Of a stretch of 49,273 nucleotides of DNA, positions 17,701 to 27,487 are shown in pieces. A program made the position numbers and the translations under genes. This stretch comes from DATMRF01 sp035566435. Lineage in GTDB: Bacteria > Verrucomicrobiota > Verrucomicrobiia > Limisphaerales > UBA8199. The stretch covers positions 1 through 49,273 of the forward strand of contig DATMRF010000109.1 of assembly GCA_035566435.1 (NCBI GenBank), in the 5' to 3' direction. The notes under the pieces were generated by a model, which did not search any database, was not told the DNA's origin, and worked only from the letters and a program-made list of their open reading frames with translations. Position 1 is the stretch's first letter. Each line of letters begins with the position of its first letter.

Positions 17701-20700
17701 CGGGAGATTTTGGGTGGATTATCCGGGCTGGATTTCGCTGAAATCAGCGGCGACACCACGTTTATGGAAGCGGGGTTTGATTCGCTGGCCCTGACCCAGC
17801 TCAGTCTGGCGACCGAAAAGAAACTCGGCGTTCGCGTCACCTTCCGGCAGTTGCTGGAGAAATTTTCCACACTGAACACACTCGCTGCGCAGGTTGAACT
17901 TGAGCTTGGCAGGAGTGGAGGCGGCAGGATTTTGACTGAAAGATCCGAAATCCGAGGTCCGGAATCGGAAACGGATAAGAGCCTCCTTACGTCGGCTCCT
18001 GCCATTCCACTGACCGATGCGCAAAGGGAGGTCTGGTTCGCGTCGCAAATGGGCGACGCCGCGTCCTGCACATTCAACGAATCCCGGTTGCTGCGTTTGC
18101 GGGGGACGTTGGCGGTGAATTCCATGATGGCGGCTCTGCAAAAACTGGTAGCGCGGCACGAGGCGCTGCGCACCACGTTCGCACCGGCCGGCGATGTTCA
18201 ACAAATTCACCGGGAACTGACTTTGAAGGTTCCAACGATCGACTGGTCCGGGCTGGCAACGGACGAGCGGGAGGTGCGGCTGGAATCGTTGCAGCAGGAA
18301 GACGCGCGACAACCCTTTGACCTGGTGCACGGCCCGTTGTTGCGCGCACGGCTGATTGGTTTGGGCAAACAACATCATGTGTTGATGCTGACCGTCCATC
18401 ACCTGGTCTGTGACGGCCATGCGTTCGGCATTGTGTTGTGCGAACTGGGTGAACTTTATTCCGCCGCCGTCCATCAGGTTCCGGATACACTGCCGCCGGC
18501 GTTGCCATTGGGGGAATACGCCGCCAGGGTGGCGGAAAGGAAACAGGATACCGGGTATGCGGCGGCTGAAACTTTTTGGCTGGACCAATTTGCCGGCGGA
18601 GCGCCGGCGCTGGAATTGCCGACGGACGGGCCGCGACCGGCTGCCTGGACGTTCGCCGGAGCGCGCGAAACCCATCGGCTGCCGGCAGCCCTCGGCCAGG
18701 GGCTGAAGCGCCTGGGCTCGCAACAAGGTTGCACTCTGTTCACGACGCTGCTCGCCGTTTACGGGTTGTGGCTGCGCCGTCTGACCGGCCGGGAGGAACT
18801 GGTGGTCGGGATTCCCACCGCGGATCGAGCGATGGACGGCGGCGACCGGCTCGTGGGCCATTGCATCAACTTCCTGCCGCTGCGCTGCCGGATTCCCGAT
18901 GATCTGGATTTCGCCGGCCTGCTCCAAAAGGTCAAACAGGATTTTTTGAAAGCTTTTGAGCACCGGCAATTCACGTTCGGCAGCCTGATTCAAAAATTGA
19001 ATCTGCCCCGCGACCAGAGCCGGATGCCGCTGGTGCAGGCGACCTTCAATGTCGAGCATTTGGCCGGGGGACTGAAATTCTCCGGCCTGGAATGCGAACT
19101 GGCTGCCAATCCACACAGCTTTACCTGCTTCGATCTTAATTTCAATGTGCTCGAAACCGACGGGACGCTGCTGCTCGACTGCCGCTACAACACGGCCCTG
19201 TTTTCGGCGGCCACCATCCGGCGCTGGCTGGGACATTTCCAAACCCTGTTGGAAAGCGCCGTCGCCCGCCCGCAACGGCAAGTCGCCCGGCTGCCGATGC
19301 TATCGGCGGACCAACGACGGCAAACCCTGGAGGAATGGAACGCTACCCGGATCGATTTCCCGCGCAACCAATGCATCCATCAACTTTTTGAGGAACAGGT
19401 GGAGCGGACGCCGGATGCCGTCGCGGTCGTCTTCCTGGACCAGACGCTGACCTATCGGGAGTTGAACCGCCAGGCGAACCGGCTCGCGCGTCGATTGCAG
19501 GAGCGGGGGATTGGGCCGGACAAAATCGTAGCGCTTTCGATGGAGCGTTCCCTGGAGATGGTGATTGCCATGTTGGCCGTGCTGAAGGCCGGCGGCGCGT
19601 ATTTGCCGCTCGATGTCAACTGGCCGGTCGAACGTTTGAACTATATGCTCGGAAATTCGCGCGCCCACCTCGGCCTGGAACGCGACGAGGTCGTTGCCCT
19701 GCTGGCGGCGGCGGACGGCCGTGACGACGGCAACCCGAACAGTGATGTCCAACCGGGCCATCTGGCCTATGTCATTTACACCTCCGGTTCCACCGGCAAA
19801 CCCAAAGGCGTGGCCATCGAACACCGTAACACGGTGAATTTCATCCATTGGGCCCGGCGAATCTTTTCACCGGAGGAACTTCACGGCGTGCTGTTCGCGA
19901 CTTCCATCTGTTTCGACCTTTCGATTTTTGAATTGTTTGTCCCGCTGAGCTGCGGCGGCAGCGTGATTCTGGTCGAAGACGTGCTCGACCTACCGTCACT
20001 GTTGCATCCGGAGGAAGTCAAACTGATCAACACCGTGCCGTCGGCGATGCGCGAACTGCTCCGCGTCGGCGGCATGCCGGCATCGGTGCGAACCGCCAAC
20101 CTTGCCGGGGAACCGCTGCCGCCGGCGCTTGCGGACCAGATTTACGAACAAACCTGCGTCGAAAAGGTTTACGACCTCTACGGCCCTTCGGAGACGACGA
20201 CCTACTCGACTTTTGCCCGGCGCAAGCCCGGCGGAGCGGCGACCATCGGCCGGCCGATTGCCAACACGCAGATTTACCTGCTCGACAAGAATCTTGAACC
20301 GGTCCCGGTGGGTGTGCCCGGGGAAATGTACATTGGCGGTGAAGGGGTCACTCGCGGCTATCTGCATGCGCCGGAAGTGACCGCCGAACGGTTCGTGCCG
20401 AACCCGTTTGGCGGCGAATCGGAGCGCGGACAGCCATATCCGCACGAACTGGCCGGAAAGGGAGGACCGGAAAACCCCTCCGAAAATCCAGTCACGCGGA
20501 CTCGGCGGTCCGCGCTCCTTTACCGCACCGGCGACCTCGCGCGCTGGCGGCCGGATGGCACCATTGAATTCCTTGGCCGGGCGGACAACCAGGTGAAGAT
20601 CCGCGGCTTCCGCGTTGAGTTGGGGGAAATCGACGCCGTGCTCGTGCAGCATCCGGTGATCCGCGAATGCGTCGTGGCGGCACTCGAAGATTCGCCAGGT

Positions 20701-21210
20701 TTAAAACGGCTGGTGGCTTACCTCGTGTCGGAACCGGACAAGGCAGCCGCCACTGTCGGGGAACTGCGCCGTTTCCTGGAAATCAAGCTGCCGGCGCACA
20801 TGGTGCCGTCGGCGTTCGTGTTCCTGGATGCCTTGCCGCTGACGCCGAACGGCAAGGTGGACCGTCAGGCGCTGCCCGCGCCGAAGCCGGCCCGGCGGGA
20901 ACTGGGGGAGACCTTCGTTGCCCCCGCCACCGCGACCGAGGAAACGCTCGCGCGCATCTGGCGTGAAGTGCTCCGGGTGGAACAGGTCGGCACGCAGGAC
21001 AATTTCTTTGAGCTGGGCGGCCATTCGCTGCTGATGACGCAGGTGATTTCCCGCGTGCGCGAGGCGTTTCAGGTCGAGTTGCCCATGCGAAATTTTTTCG
21101 AGACGCCAACCATTACGGCGCTGGCGGTCGCGATCGAGGCATTAATCATCCAGCAGGTCAGCCGGATGAGTGACGAGGAGGCGCACCGGCTGGTGCACAG
21201 CCAAGACTGA
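14776..21210 (+). CDS. Hybrid PKS-NRPS (KS-AT-ACP-C-A-T), malonyl extender and Ala-like module
   Basis: 2144 residues. The start is fixed by a 4-bp overlap with the upstream stop and by GGAGGAGG at 14761-14768. The KS has Cys180 (TACSTSL), His316 (HGTAT) and His356 (GHLDVAAG). The AT has Ser670 (GHSLGEY) and HAFHS at 766, the pattern of malonyl-CoA-specific ATs. The ACP serine is Ser1003 (GFDSLAL). C has HHLVCDG at 1208, A has its A3 motif at 1668, and T has Ser2084. The A code I read, DLFNNALTYK, matches an alanine code I know. There are no KR, DH, ER or methyltransferase domains, so the added C2 unit should keep its beta-keto group. The KS-AT linker, the ACP-C linker and the loop between A6 and A7 each hold an inverted-repeat element that does not break the frame. 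It presumably takes the Leu-Gly chain from the previous protein. Confidence 0.95.
16124..16238 (+). repeat. 115-bp inverted-repeat element in the KS-AT linker
   Basis: The ends are GTAGCGCAG and its complement CTGCGCTAC, with similarity continuing inwards (GGC/GCC). Inside is a perfect hairpin, GCGGATTG-G-CAATCCGC (16152-16168), flanked by GCTGTGTC and GACACACAGC. It encodes about residues 450-488 with no stop in the gene frame. The sequence style is that of a MITE or REP-type repeat and unlike the surrounding polyketide synthase code. Confidence 0.8.
17908..18003 (+). repeat. 96-bp inverted-repeat and heptamer element in the ACP-C linker
   Basis: The ends are GGCAGGAG (17908-17915) and CTCCTGCC (17996-18003), with inner arms GGAGGC (17917-17922) and GCCTCC (17981-17986). 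Between them are five degenerate 7-mers (AGATCCG, AAATCCG, AGGTCCG, GAATCGG, AAACGGA; 17941-17975). The element lies exactly between the carrier domain and the condensation domain and keeps the frame open. Confidence 0.7.
20421..20518 (+). repeat. 98-bp inverted-repeat element in the adenylation domain
   Basis: The terminal arms are GGAGCGCGGACAGCC (20421-20435) and GGCGGTCCGCGCTCC (20504-20518), complementary at 14 of 15 positions. It encodes an extra stretch of about 33 residues between the A6 motif (TAERFVPNPFG) and the A7 motif (LYRTGDL). The other A domains of the operon have only about 8-13 residues there. Confidence 0.85.
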
Positions 21211-21215
21211 TTTTT

Positions 21216-24200
21216 ATGCTGATGGAACCTGCAATCGCATCAAGTCCCAACGGATTATCCGCGGCCAAACGGGCCTTGCTGGAAAAGCGCCTGCGTGACG
21301 CCCAAAAGACCGATGCGGCCCGGCCCGCAGTTTTACGGCGCCCGGGCGCCGTAAGAACACCCCTTTCGTTTGCCCAGCAGCGGCTCTGGTTCTTTGATCA
21401 GCTTGAGCCGAACAGCCCGCTTTACAACCTGCCGACGGCCTTACGGTTGCGCGGGCGGCTCAATCGCGACGCTCTGCAACGGGCCCTCAATACCATCGTC
21501 GCGCGGCATGAAGTGCTGCGGGCAAAATTTGAAGCGGAGGACGGCAATCCGGTCCAGATCATCGGCCAGGCGGCGCCGGTGGAACTGCCGGTGATTGACC
21601 TGTCGCAGCCAGCCGCGTCCCCGCGCGAAGCCGGATTGCAGCGGTGGCTCGACCAGGAAGCGCGGCGGCCGTTCGATCTTTCGCGCGGCGGGCTGGTGCG
21701 CGCCGGGCTGGCGCGGCTCGGCGAGGTCGATCATGCCTTCCTGATTACCATGCACCACATCGTTTCCGACGCGTGGTCGCTCGACGTTTTCTTCCGCGAA
21801 CTGGCGCTGTTTTACGAGGCGTTTGACCAGGGCCGGGAACCTGCATTGCCGGAACTGCCGGTGCAATACGCCGATTTTGCGGCGTGGCAGCGCGACGGGA
21901 TGCAGGGGCGCGTGATGGAGGAACAACTCGCGTTCTGGAAGGAAGGGCTCGCCGGCGTGCCGCAATTTTTGGAGCTGCCCGCGGATAAACCGAACCCACC
22001 CGTGCAATCATTTCGCGGCGCGCACGTGGAGCGGCGGCTGCCGAAACCGCTCGGCGAGGAATTGAAACGCCTGGGCCGGGCCGAAGCCGCGACGTTGTTC
22101 ATGACGCTGCTGGCCGCGTTCAAGGTGTTGCTCCATCGTTACACGGGGCAAACGCGGTTGATTGTCGGCTCCCCGGTCGCCGGCCGAAGCCAGTTGGAGA
22201 CCGAGGGACTGATCGGCTTCTTTGTGAACACCCTCGCATTACACACCGATTTGTCAGGCAATCCGACATTTCGTGAGGCGCTCGCGCGCGTGCGGCGGGC
22301 GACGCTCGATGGTTTCGCGCGCACAGATTTGCCGTTCGAGCGCCTGGTCGAGGAATTGCAACCGGCGCGCCACCCGGGGCGCACGCCGCTCGTGCAGGCG
22401 CTGTTCACGCTGCAAACCGAAGCGGCACGGAATTTCAAATTGCCAAGGCTGGCCATCGAGCCGCTGACGGCGGACACCGGCACGTCGAAGTTTGATTTGA
22501 CCCTCGCGGTCGAGGAGGGGCGGGACGGCCTGCGGCTCGAAGCCGAATACAGCACAGATTTGTTCACCGAGGCGACGATGGCCCGGATGTTGGGTCATTT
22601 CCAAACCTTGCTGGAAGGAATCGTCGCCAATCCGTCGCAAAAAATCGGCGAACTGCCTCTGTTGACGGTGGATGAGCGGCGCAAAGTTCTGGTTGAATGG
22701 AATCCGGTTGACGCGAAGTTTTCGGGTGAGAAATGCCTTCACCGGTTGTTCGAGGAGCAGACTCAGCGGACGCCGGAGGCGATTGCCATCGTCTTCGAAG
22801 GGCAGCGCCTGAGTTACGCTGATTTGAACCGCCGGGCGAACCGGCTGGCGAACCGGCTGCGTAGTCTGGGCGTCGGCCCAGAGGTGATGGTAGGGCTTTG
22901 CCTGGACCGTTCGGTGGAAATGATTGTGGCCCTGCTGGGCATTTTGAAGGCTGGCGGTGCGTACGTGCCCTTGGAGCCGGCGTGGCCGGCGGAACGGCTG
23001 TCCTTTGTCTTGCAGGACGCGCAAGTGTCGGTGCTCGTGACACAAAAGGCGTTGCGGGAGCGCCTGCCGGTTCATGCGATCAACGTGGTTTGCTTGGAGC
23101 ATGAGTTTGACGAGCAAACTCCGGCGGACGAACAGGATCCAAAGACCGCCGTGCGCCCCGAGAATCTTGCTTACGTGATTTACACCTCCGGTTCGACGGG
23201 GCGGCCAAAGGGCGTTTTGGTCACTCACCGGAACGTGGCACGTCTCTTTGAGGCAACGCAGCCTTGGTATCAATTCAGCGGGCAGGACACGTGGACGTGC
23301 TTTCATTCGGTGGCGTTTGATTTTTCGGTGTGGGAAATCTGGGGAGCGCTGTTGTTCGGGGGACGGCTGGTGCTCGTGCCGTATCTGACGAGCCGCTCGC
23401 CTGAAACCTTTCTCGAACTGCTCGCCCGCGAACGGGTAACGGTGCTGAACCAAACGCCCTCGGCCTTCCGGCAATTGATCCAGGCCGAATCACAAGTCGT
23501 GCCGCCGCCTGAACTCTCGCTGCGTCTGGTGATTTTCGGCGGAGAGGCACTGGAGATGCAGAGCTTGAAACCCTGGTTCGACCGCCACGGCGACCGGCAG
23601 CCACAATTGATAAACATGTACGGCATCACCGAAACGACGGTCCATGTCACGTATCGCCCCATCGGGATCAAGGACCTCGGCGCGGGCAGCCTTATCGGCG
23701 CGCCGATCCCTGATTTGCAGGTTTATATTCTGGACACGCATCGTCAGCCCGTGCCCGTCGGGGTGCGGGGCGAACTGTATGTGGGAGGGACGGGCGTCGC
23801 GCGCGGCTATTTGAACCGGCCGGAACTGACGGCCGAAAGGTTCATTTCCGATCCGTTCAGCAACGCGCCGAAAGCGCGACTTTACAAGACCGGCGACTTG
23901 GGACGCCGGCTGGCGGATGGGGACCTGGAATTTCTCGGGCGCATTGACAATCAAGTGAAAATTCGTGGCCACCGGATCGAGCTGGGCGAGATCGAGTCGG
24001 TGCTCGGCCAACATCCGGCGGTGCGCGAATGTGCGGCCGTGCTGCGCGAAGATGCTCCAGGCGACCGGCGATTGACAGCGTATGTCGTCGCTGATTCGGG
24101 TCGGGTGGAGGCGACGTTCAGGGAACTGCGCGACTTTCTCAACACCAAGTTGCCCGGATACATGATCCCATCGGCGTTTGTCCGGCTGGCATCGCTCCCG

Positions 24201-25376
24201 CTTAACGGCAATGGCAAGCTGGACCGCAACTCCCTGCCACCGCCCGACGGTCAAAGGTCCGTTTCAGCGGAAAAATTCGTCGCGCCCCGTGACCGTCTGG
24301 AAGCGCAACTGGTCAAAATCTGGGAGGAGGTTTTGGAAATCAATCCCGTTGGAATGGAAGACCAGTTTTTCGATCTGGGCGGTCACTCACTCCTGGCGGT
24401 GCGGCTCATCGCACGCATTGAAAAGGCTCTTGGGAAGAAGATCCCGGTGGCGGCGGTGTTTCAGTCACCAACCGTTGCCAAATTGGCAGAGGTGTTGCGT
24501 CAAAAACATGAAGCGACACCGGCTTCCAGCCTGGTCGAGATTCAGCCCAAAGGCGCGCAGCCTCGGCTTTTTTTTGTGCACGGCGTCGGCGGCGGAATGT
24601 TTTGGGGCTATACAAACCTGGCGAGGTATCTGGGCACGGACCAGCCGGTGTTCGCCTTCAAGTCACGCGGCATGGACGGGCTGCCGGAGTTTGCGACCAT
24701 CGAGGAAATGGCGGCGCATTACATTGCCGACCTCCGCGCGTTTCAACCTCACGGACCCTATCGTCTCGGCGGTTACTGTTTCGGCGGCAACGTCGCCTAC
24801 GAAATGGCGCGGCAGCTTCAGTCCCAAGGCGAAGAAATCTCATTGCTAGCCCTGATTAACTGCGCGCCCCCAAACTCCGGCTATGCCCATTTTCGTCTCA
24901 CGCTGCGGTCGGGTCTTAAATTCCTGAAAAACCTGGGCTGTTGGGTCGGTTATTTCTGGCAAATGAATCCTCGGCAGCGGCGCGAGGCTTTCATTTGGAA
25001 AATCAAGGCGCTTAAAAAGCGGTTGGGACGTTGCTGCCGACCCTCAAGAATTGACGTTGAAGAAATTGTGGATCTGGCCGCGCAGCCGGAAGACCGACGG
25101 CAGTTGTGGGAGGCGCATGTGCGTGCGCTGATCGCGCATCGGACGAAGCCTTATCCCGGCGAGGTCACGCTGTTCCGCACGCGCGGGCATCCGATGGTTT
25201 GTTCTTTCGACGATGAATTCGGGTGGCGGGAATTTGCGGCCGGCGTGTCGGTGCACATCATTCCCGGGGCGCACGAAAGCATTCTAGACGAACCGCATGT
25301 GCGGACCATGGCCAAGGCCATGAGGGCTTGCCTGCAAGGCATTCAACACAATCAAGACAAAGGAAACACACGATGA
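21216..25376 (+). CDS. NRPS termination module (C-A-T-TE), threonine
   Basis: 1386 residues, starting 5 bp after the previous stop; the ATG at 21222 is an alternative, and neither has a clear ribosome-binding site. C spans about 45-470 with HHIVSDA (His180-His181, Asp185), where the usual final Gly is Ala. A carries YTSGSTGRPKG at 656, and its code reads DFWNIGMVHK, an exact match to a known threonine code. T carries Ser1058. A thioesterase follows from about 1105, with the oxyanion region VHGVGGG, nucleophile motif GYCFGG (Cys1188 instead of the usual Ser) and His1353 (GAHES). It should add the last residue and release the chain by hydrolysis or cyclisation. The N-terminal linker contains a perfect 22-bp palindrome. 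The stop overlaps the exporter start (ATGA). Confidence 0.95.
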   Translation: MLMEPAIASSPNGLSAAKRALLEKRLRDAQKTDAARPAVLRRPGAVRTPLSFAQQRLWFFDQLEPNSPLYNLPTALRLRGRLNRDALQRALNTIVARHEVLRAKFEAEDGNPVQIIGQAAPVELPVIDLSQPAASPREAGLQRWLDQEARRPFDLSRGGLVRAGLARLGEVDHAFLITMHHIVSDAWSLDVFFRELALFYEAFDQGREPALPELPVQYADFAAWQRDGMQGRVMEEQLAFWKEGLAGVPQFLELPADKPNPPVQSFRGAHVERRLPKPLGEELKRLGRAEAATLFMTLLAAFKVLLHRYTGQTRLIVGSPVAGRSQLETEGLIGFFVNTLALHTDLSGNPTFREALARVRRATLDGFARTDLPFERLVEELQPARHPGRTPLVQALFTLQTEAARNFKLPRLAIEPLTADTGTSKFDLTLAVEEGRDGLRLEAEYSTDLFTEATMARMLGHFQTLLEGIVANPSQKIGELPLLTVDERRKVLVEWNPVDAKFSGEKCLHRLFEEQTQRTPEAIAIVFEGQRLSYADLNRRANRLANRLRSLGVGPEVMVGLCLDRSVEMIVALLGILKAGGAYVPLEPAWPAERLSFVLQDAQVSVLVTQKALRERLPVHAINVVCLEHEFDEQTPADEQDPKTAVRPENLAYVIYTSGSTGRPKGVLVTHRNVARLFEATQPWYQFSGQDTWTCFHSVAFDFSVWEIWGALLFGGRLVLVPYLTSRSPETFLELLARERVTVLNQTPSAFRQLIQAESQVVPPPELSLRLVIFGGEALEMQSLKPWFDRHGDRQPQLINMYGITETTVHVTYRPIGIKDLGAGSLIGAPIPDLQVYILDTHRQPVPVGVRGELYVGGTGVARGYLNRPELTAERFISDPFSNAPKARLYKTGDLGRRLADGDLEFLGRIDNQVKIRGHRIELGEIESVLGQHPAVRECAAVLREDAPGDRRLTAYVVADSGRVEATFRELRDFLNTKLPGYMIPSAFVRLASLPLNGNGKLDRNSLPPPDGQRSVSAEKFVAPRDRLEAQLVKIWEEVLEINPVGMEDQFFDLGGHSLLAVRLIARIEKALGKKIPVAAVFQSPTVAKLAEVLRQKHEATPASSLVEIQPKGAQPRLFFVHGVGGGMFWGYTNLARYLGTDQPVFAFKSRGMDGLPEFATIEEMAAHYIADLRAFQPHGPYRLGGYCFGGNVAYEMARQLQSQGEEISLLALINCAPPNSGYAHFRLTLRSGLKFLKNLGCWVGYFWQMNPRQRREAFIWKIKALKKRLGRCCRPSRIDVEEIVDLAAQPEDRRQLWEAHVRALIAHRTKPYPGEVTLFRTRGHPMVCSFDDEFGWREFAAGVSVHIIPGAHESILDEPHVRTMAKAMRACLQGIQHNQDKGNTR
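21333..21354. repeat. Perfect 22-bp palindrome inside the NRPS gene
   Basis: TTACGGCGCCC followed directly by its complement, GGGCGCCGTAA. It encodes part of the N-terminal linker (about residues 40-46) in front of the condensation domain. Confidence 0.9.
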
Positions 25377-27064
25377 ACCTTGTTCGATTTTTACTTCGCA
25401 AAGCCCCGGGCTTGACGCTGCTGACGGGCTTGGTTGCGTTGGTGGGCGGCGCCTGCAATGCAGGCCTGATTGCGCTGGTGAACACGATCCTGACCCGGCC
25501 CGGCGTATCAACGGCGATCATGGTCTGGAGCTTTGTCACGCTGGGGTTGGGCAAGCTGGCGACCACCGTGGTCTCACAGGTGTTGCTGGCGCAGTTCTCC
25601 CAGCGGGCCATCGCGGAGCTGCGACGCGGGTTGATCCAGAAAATCCTGACCGTGCCGCTGAGGCATTTCGAGGAGGTCGGGGCACCGCGGCTGATGGTGG
25701 CGCTTACTGAGGACGTGTTGAACATCACCCAGGCGTTGTTGATGATCCCGAACTTCGCCGTGAACCTCGCCATCCTCGGTGGAGGCGCGGCTTATCTGGG
25801 CTGGTTGTCCTGGAGGGTGGCCTGCGGGACGTTTTTGTTCATTGTGTGCGGGGCGGCCGGATACCGGCTGTTGATTGCGCGGGGCTTCACCCACTTAAGC
25901 CTCGCCCGTGCCGAGGAGGACAAACTGTTCAACCATTTCCGCGCGCTGACCCAGGGAATCAAGGAACTTAAGCTGCATCGCAACCGCCGCGGGGAATTTC
26001 TCTCCACCAACATTCAAGCCACGACGGAGGATTATTCACGGCATAACATTGCGGCGGAAATCCGTTTCGTCCTGGCGCATGGCTGGAGCCAGCTCCTCTT
26101 TTTTGCCCTGGTTGGCCTGGTGCTGTTCCTCTTGCCCTCGGTGCAGAACATCAGCACGCCGGCGCTGACCGGTTATGTCGTGACCATGCTTTATCTAATG
26201 GGACCGCTGGCTGGGGTGTTGGGCAGTCTGTCCGCTTTTGGCCGGGCGGAAGTGGCCCTGCAAAACATGGAAAAACTGGGGCTTTCCCTCGCGGCTCACG
26301 TCAACGAGAAATGCCCCCTCCACCGGGCGGAACGCGGGACGGAATTTGAAACCATAGATTTGCGGGGCGTCACCCATTCCTATCATCATGAAAAAGATGA
26401 CAGCCATTTCATGCTGGGCCCGCTTAACCTAAGGTTCCGCCCGGCGGAAATCGTTTTCATCGTCGGCGGCAATGGCAGCGGAAAATCCACGCTGGCCAAG
26501 ATCATCACCGGGCTTTACCCGCCCGAGAAGGGCGAAATCTGCGTGGACGGGAAACCGGTGACGAACTTGGACCGCGATGACTATCGGCAGTTGTTCTCGG
26601 TGGTGTTTTCGGATTTTTACCTGTTCGAAAATCTTTTAGGCCTGAGCACCGTCAATCTCGATGCCCGGGCGCAGGATTATCTGGCACAGTTTCATCTCGA
26701 TCACAAGGTCAAGGTCCGGGATGGCCGGCTTTCCACCGTTGAGCTTTCGCAGGGCCAGCGGAAACGCTTGGCCCTGTTGACCGCGTACCTGGAAGACCGT
26801 CCGTTCTACCTTTTTGACGAATGGGCTTCCGACCAGGACCCGCAATTCAAGGAGATTTTTTATTCGCAACTGCTGCCGGAGCTAAAGGCCCGCCGCAAGG
26901 CTGTGCTCGTGATCACCCACGACGACAAGTACTTCCCCTTGGCGGACCGCATCATCAAACTGGACTACGGCCGGCTGGCCTACGACAAGCAGATGGAGAA
27001 CTCATGTTTCGAACCGCACCTTCAGACCCGGGAAACGTCTCTCCAGCCGGTGTTGAATTCCTGA
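25373..27064 (+). CDS. Cyclic-peptide-type ABC exporter (SyrD/PvdE/YojI-like), membrane and ATPase fused
   Basis: 563 residues. The start overlaps the synthetase stop by 4 bp, with AGGAAA just upstream. The N-terminal half has six predicted membrane segments (from LTLLTGLVALVGGACNAGLIA to LLFFALVGLVLFLLP and GYVVTMLYLMGPLAG). The ATPase half has Walker A GGNGSGKS (Lys371), the signature LSQGQ (458-462, Gln in place of the second residue Gly) and Walker B YLFDEWASDQDP (Asp482, Glu483). The EWASDQDP sequence is typical of the exporter group found with nonribosomal peptide clusters. It most likely moves the finished or immature peptide to the periplasm. It is the last gene of the operon; no convincing terminator follows. 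Confidence 0.93.
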   Translation: MNLVRFLLRKAPGLTLLTGLVALVGGACNAGLIALVNTILTRPGVSTAIMVWSFVTLGLGKLATTVVSQVLLAQFSQRAIAELRRGLIQKILTVPLRHFEEVGAPRLMVALTEDVLNITQALLMIPNFAVNLAILGGGAAYLGWLSWRVACGTFLFIVCGAAGYRLLIARGFTHLSLARAEEDKLFNHFRALTQGIKELKLHRNRRGEFLSTNIQATTEDYSRHNIAAEIRFVLAHGWSQLLFFALVGLVLFLLPSVQNISTPALTGYVVTMLYLMGPLAGVLGSLSAFGRAEVALQNMEKLGLSLAAHVNEKCPLHRAERGTEFETIDLRGVTHSYHHEKDDSHFMLGPLNLRFRPAEIVFIVGGNGSGKSTLAKIITGLYPPEKGEICVDGKPVTNLDRDDYRQLFSVVFSDFYLFENLLGLSTVNLDARAQDYLAQFHLDHKVKVRDGRLSTVELSQGQRKRLALLTAYLEDRPFYLFDEWASDQDPQFKEIFYSQLLPELKARRKAVLVITHDDKYFPLADRIIKLDYGRLAYDKQMENSCFEPHLQTRETSLQPVLNS

Positions 27065-27074
27065 ACCCGGTTGC

Positions 27075-27487
27075 CCACGCTTCGCCGCTGGAATTCGTGG
27101 CGGAAAAGCGCAAGAAATAATTCGTATTGCGAGCCAGGTTGGTCAGTGTGGCGGTAAATGTCGCGAGATTAAAGTTCGTGTTCACGGCGAGGAACTGGTT
27201 TTGGTCCCAGGCGGCGCGCGTGGTGCCGCCTTCCTGCTGGCCGTAGAGGAGGCGGATGGACGCGCAGTCGTCGCCATAAACACCCACAGCGAGTGTGCCG
27301 GAAATGTTCGCGGCGTTGGTGCCGAGCAAGGACGCGCCAGAATTTCCCACCGTGAGATTCACGGCGGCGGCAGAGGCTGGCTCAACATCGGCGTGACGAG
27401 CGGGCCGAACTCGCGCTCGGCGGGCAACCGCCCGTTGCGCTCCTCGAACCGTGCGGTGAGCAGCCGCGCGTTGTTCAGAAAACCCTA
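27075..27487 (-). pseudogene. Fragment of a secreted beta-sandwich surface protein
   Basis: Read on the minus strand, one frame gives LLTARFEERNGRLPAERE up to about 27365 and then stops. A second frame carries on with a module of the type NISGTLAVGVYGDD ... LYGQQEGGT, then FTATLTNLARNTNYFLRF and a stop-free end near SGEAWA. This FTATLTNL-NTxYxxRF-ATNxxGxAWA layout is typical of repeated domains in large verrucomicrobial secreted proteins. There is no start, no signal peptide and a frameshift, and the 3' end runs into the exporter gene. It is a relic, not a gene. Confidence 0.6.
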
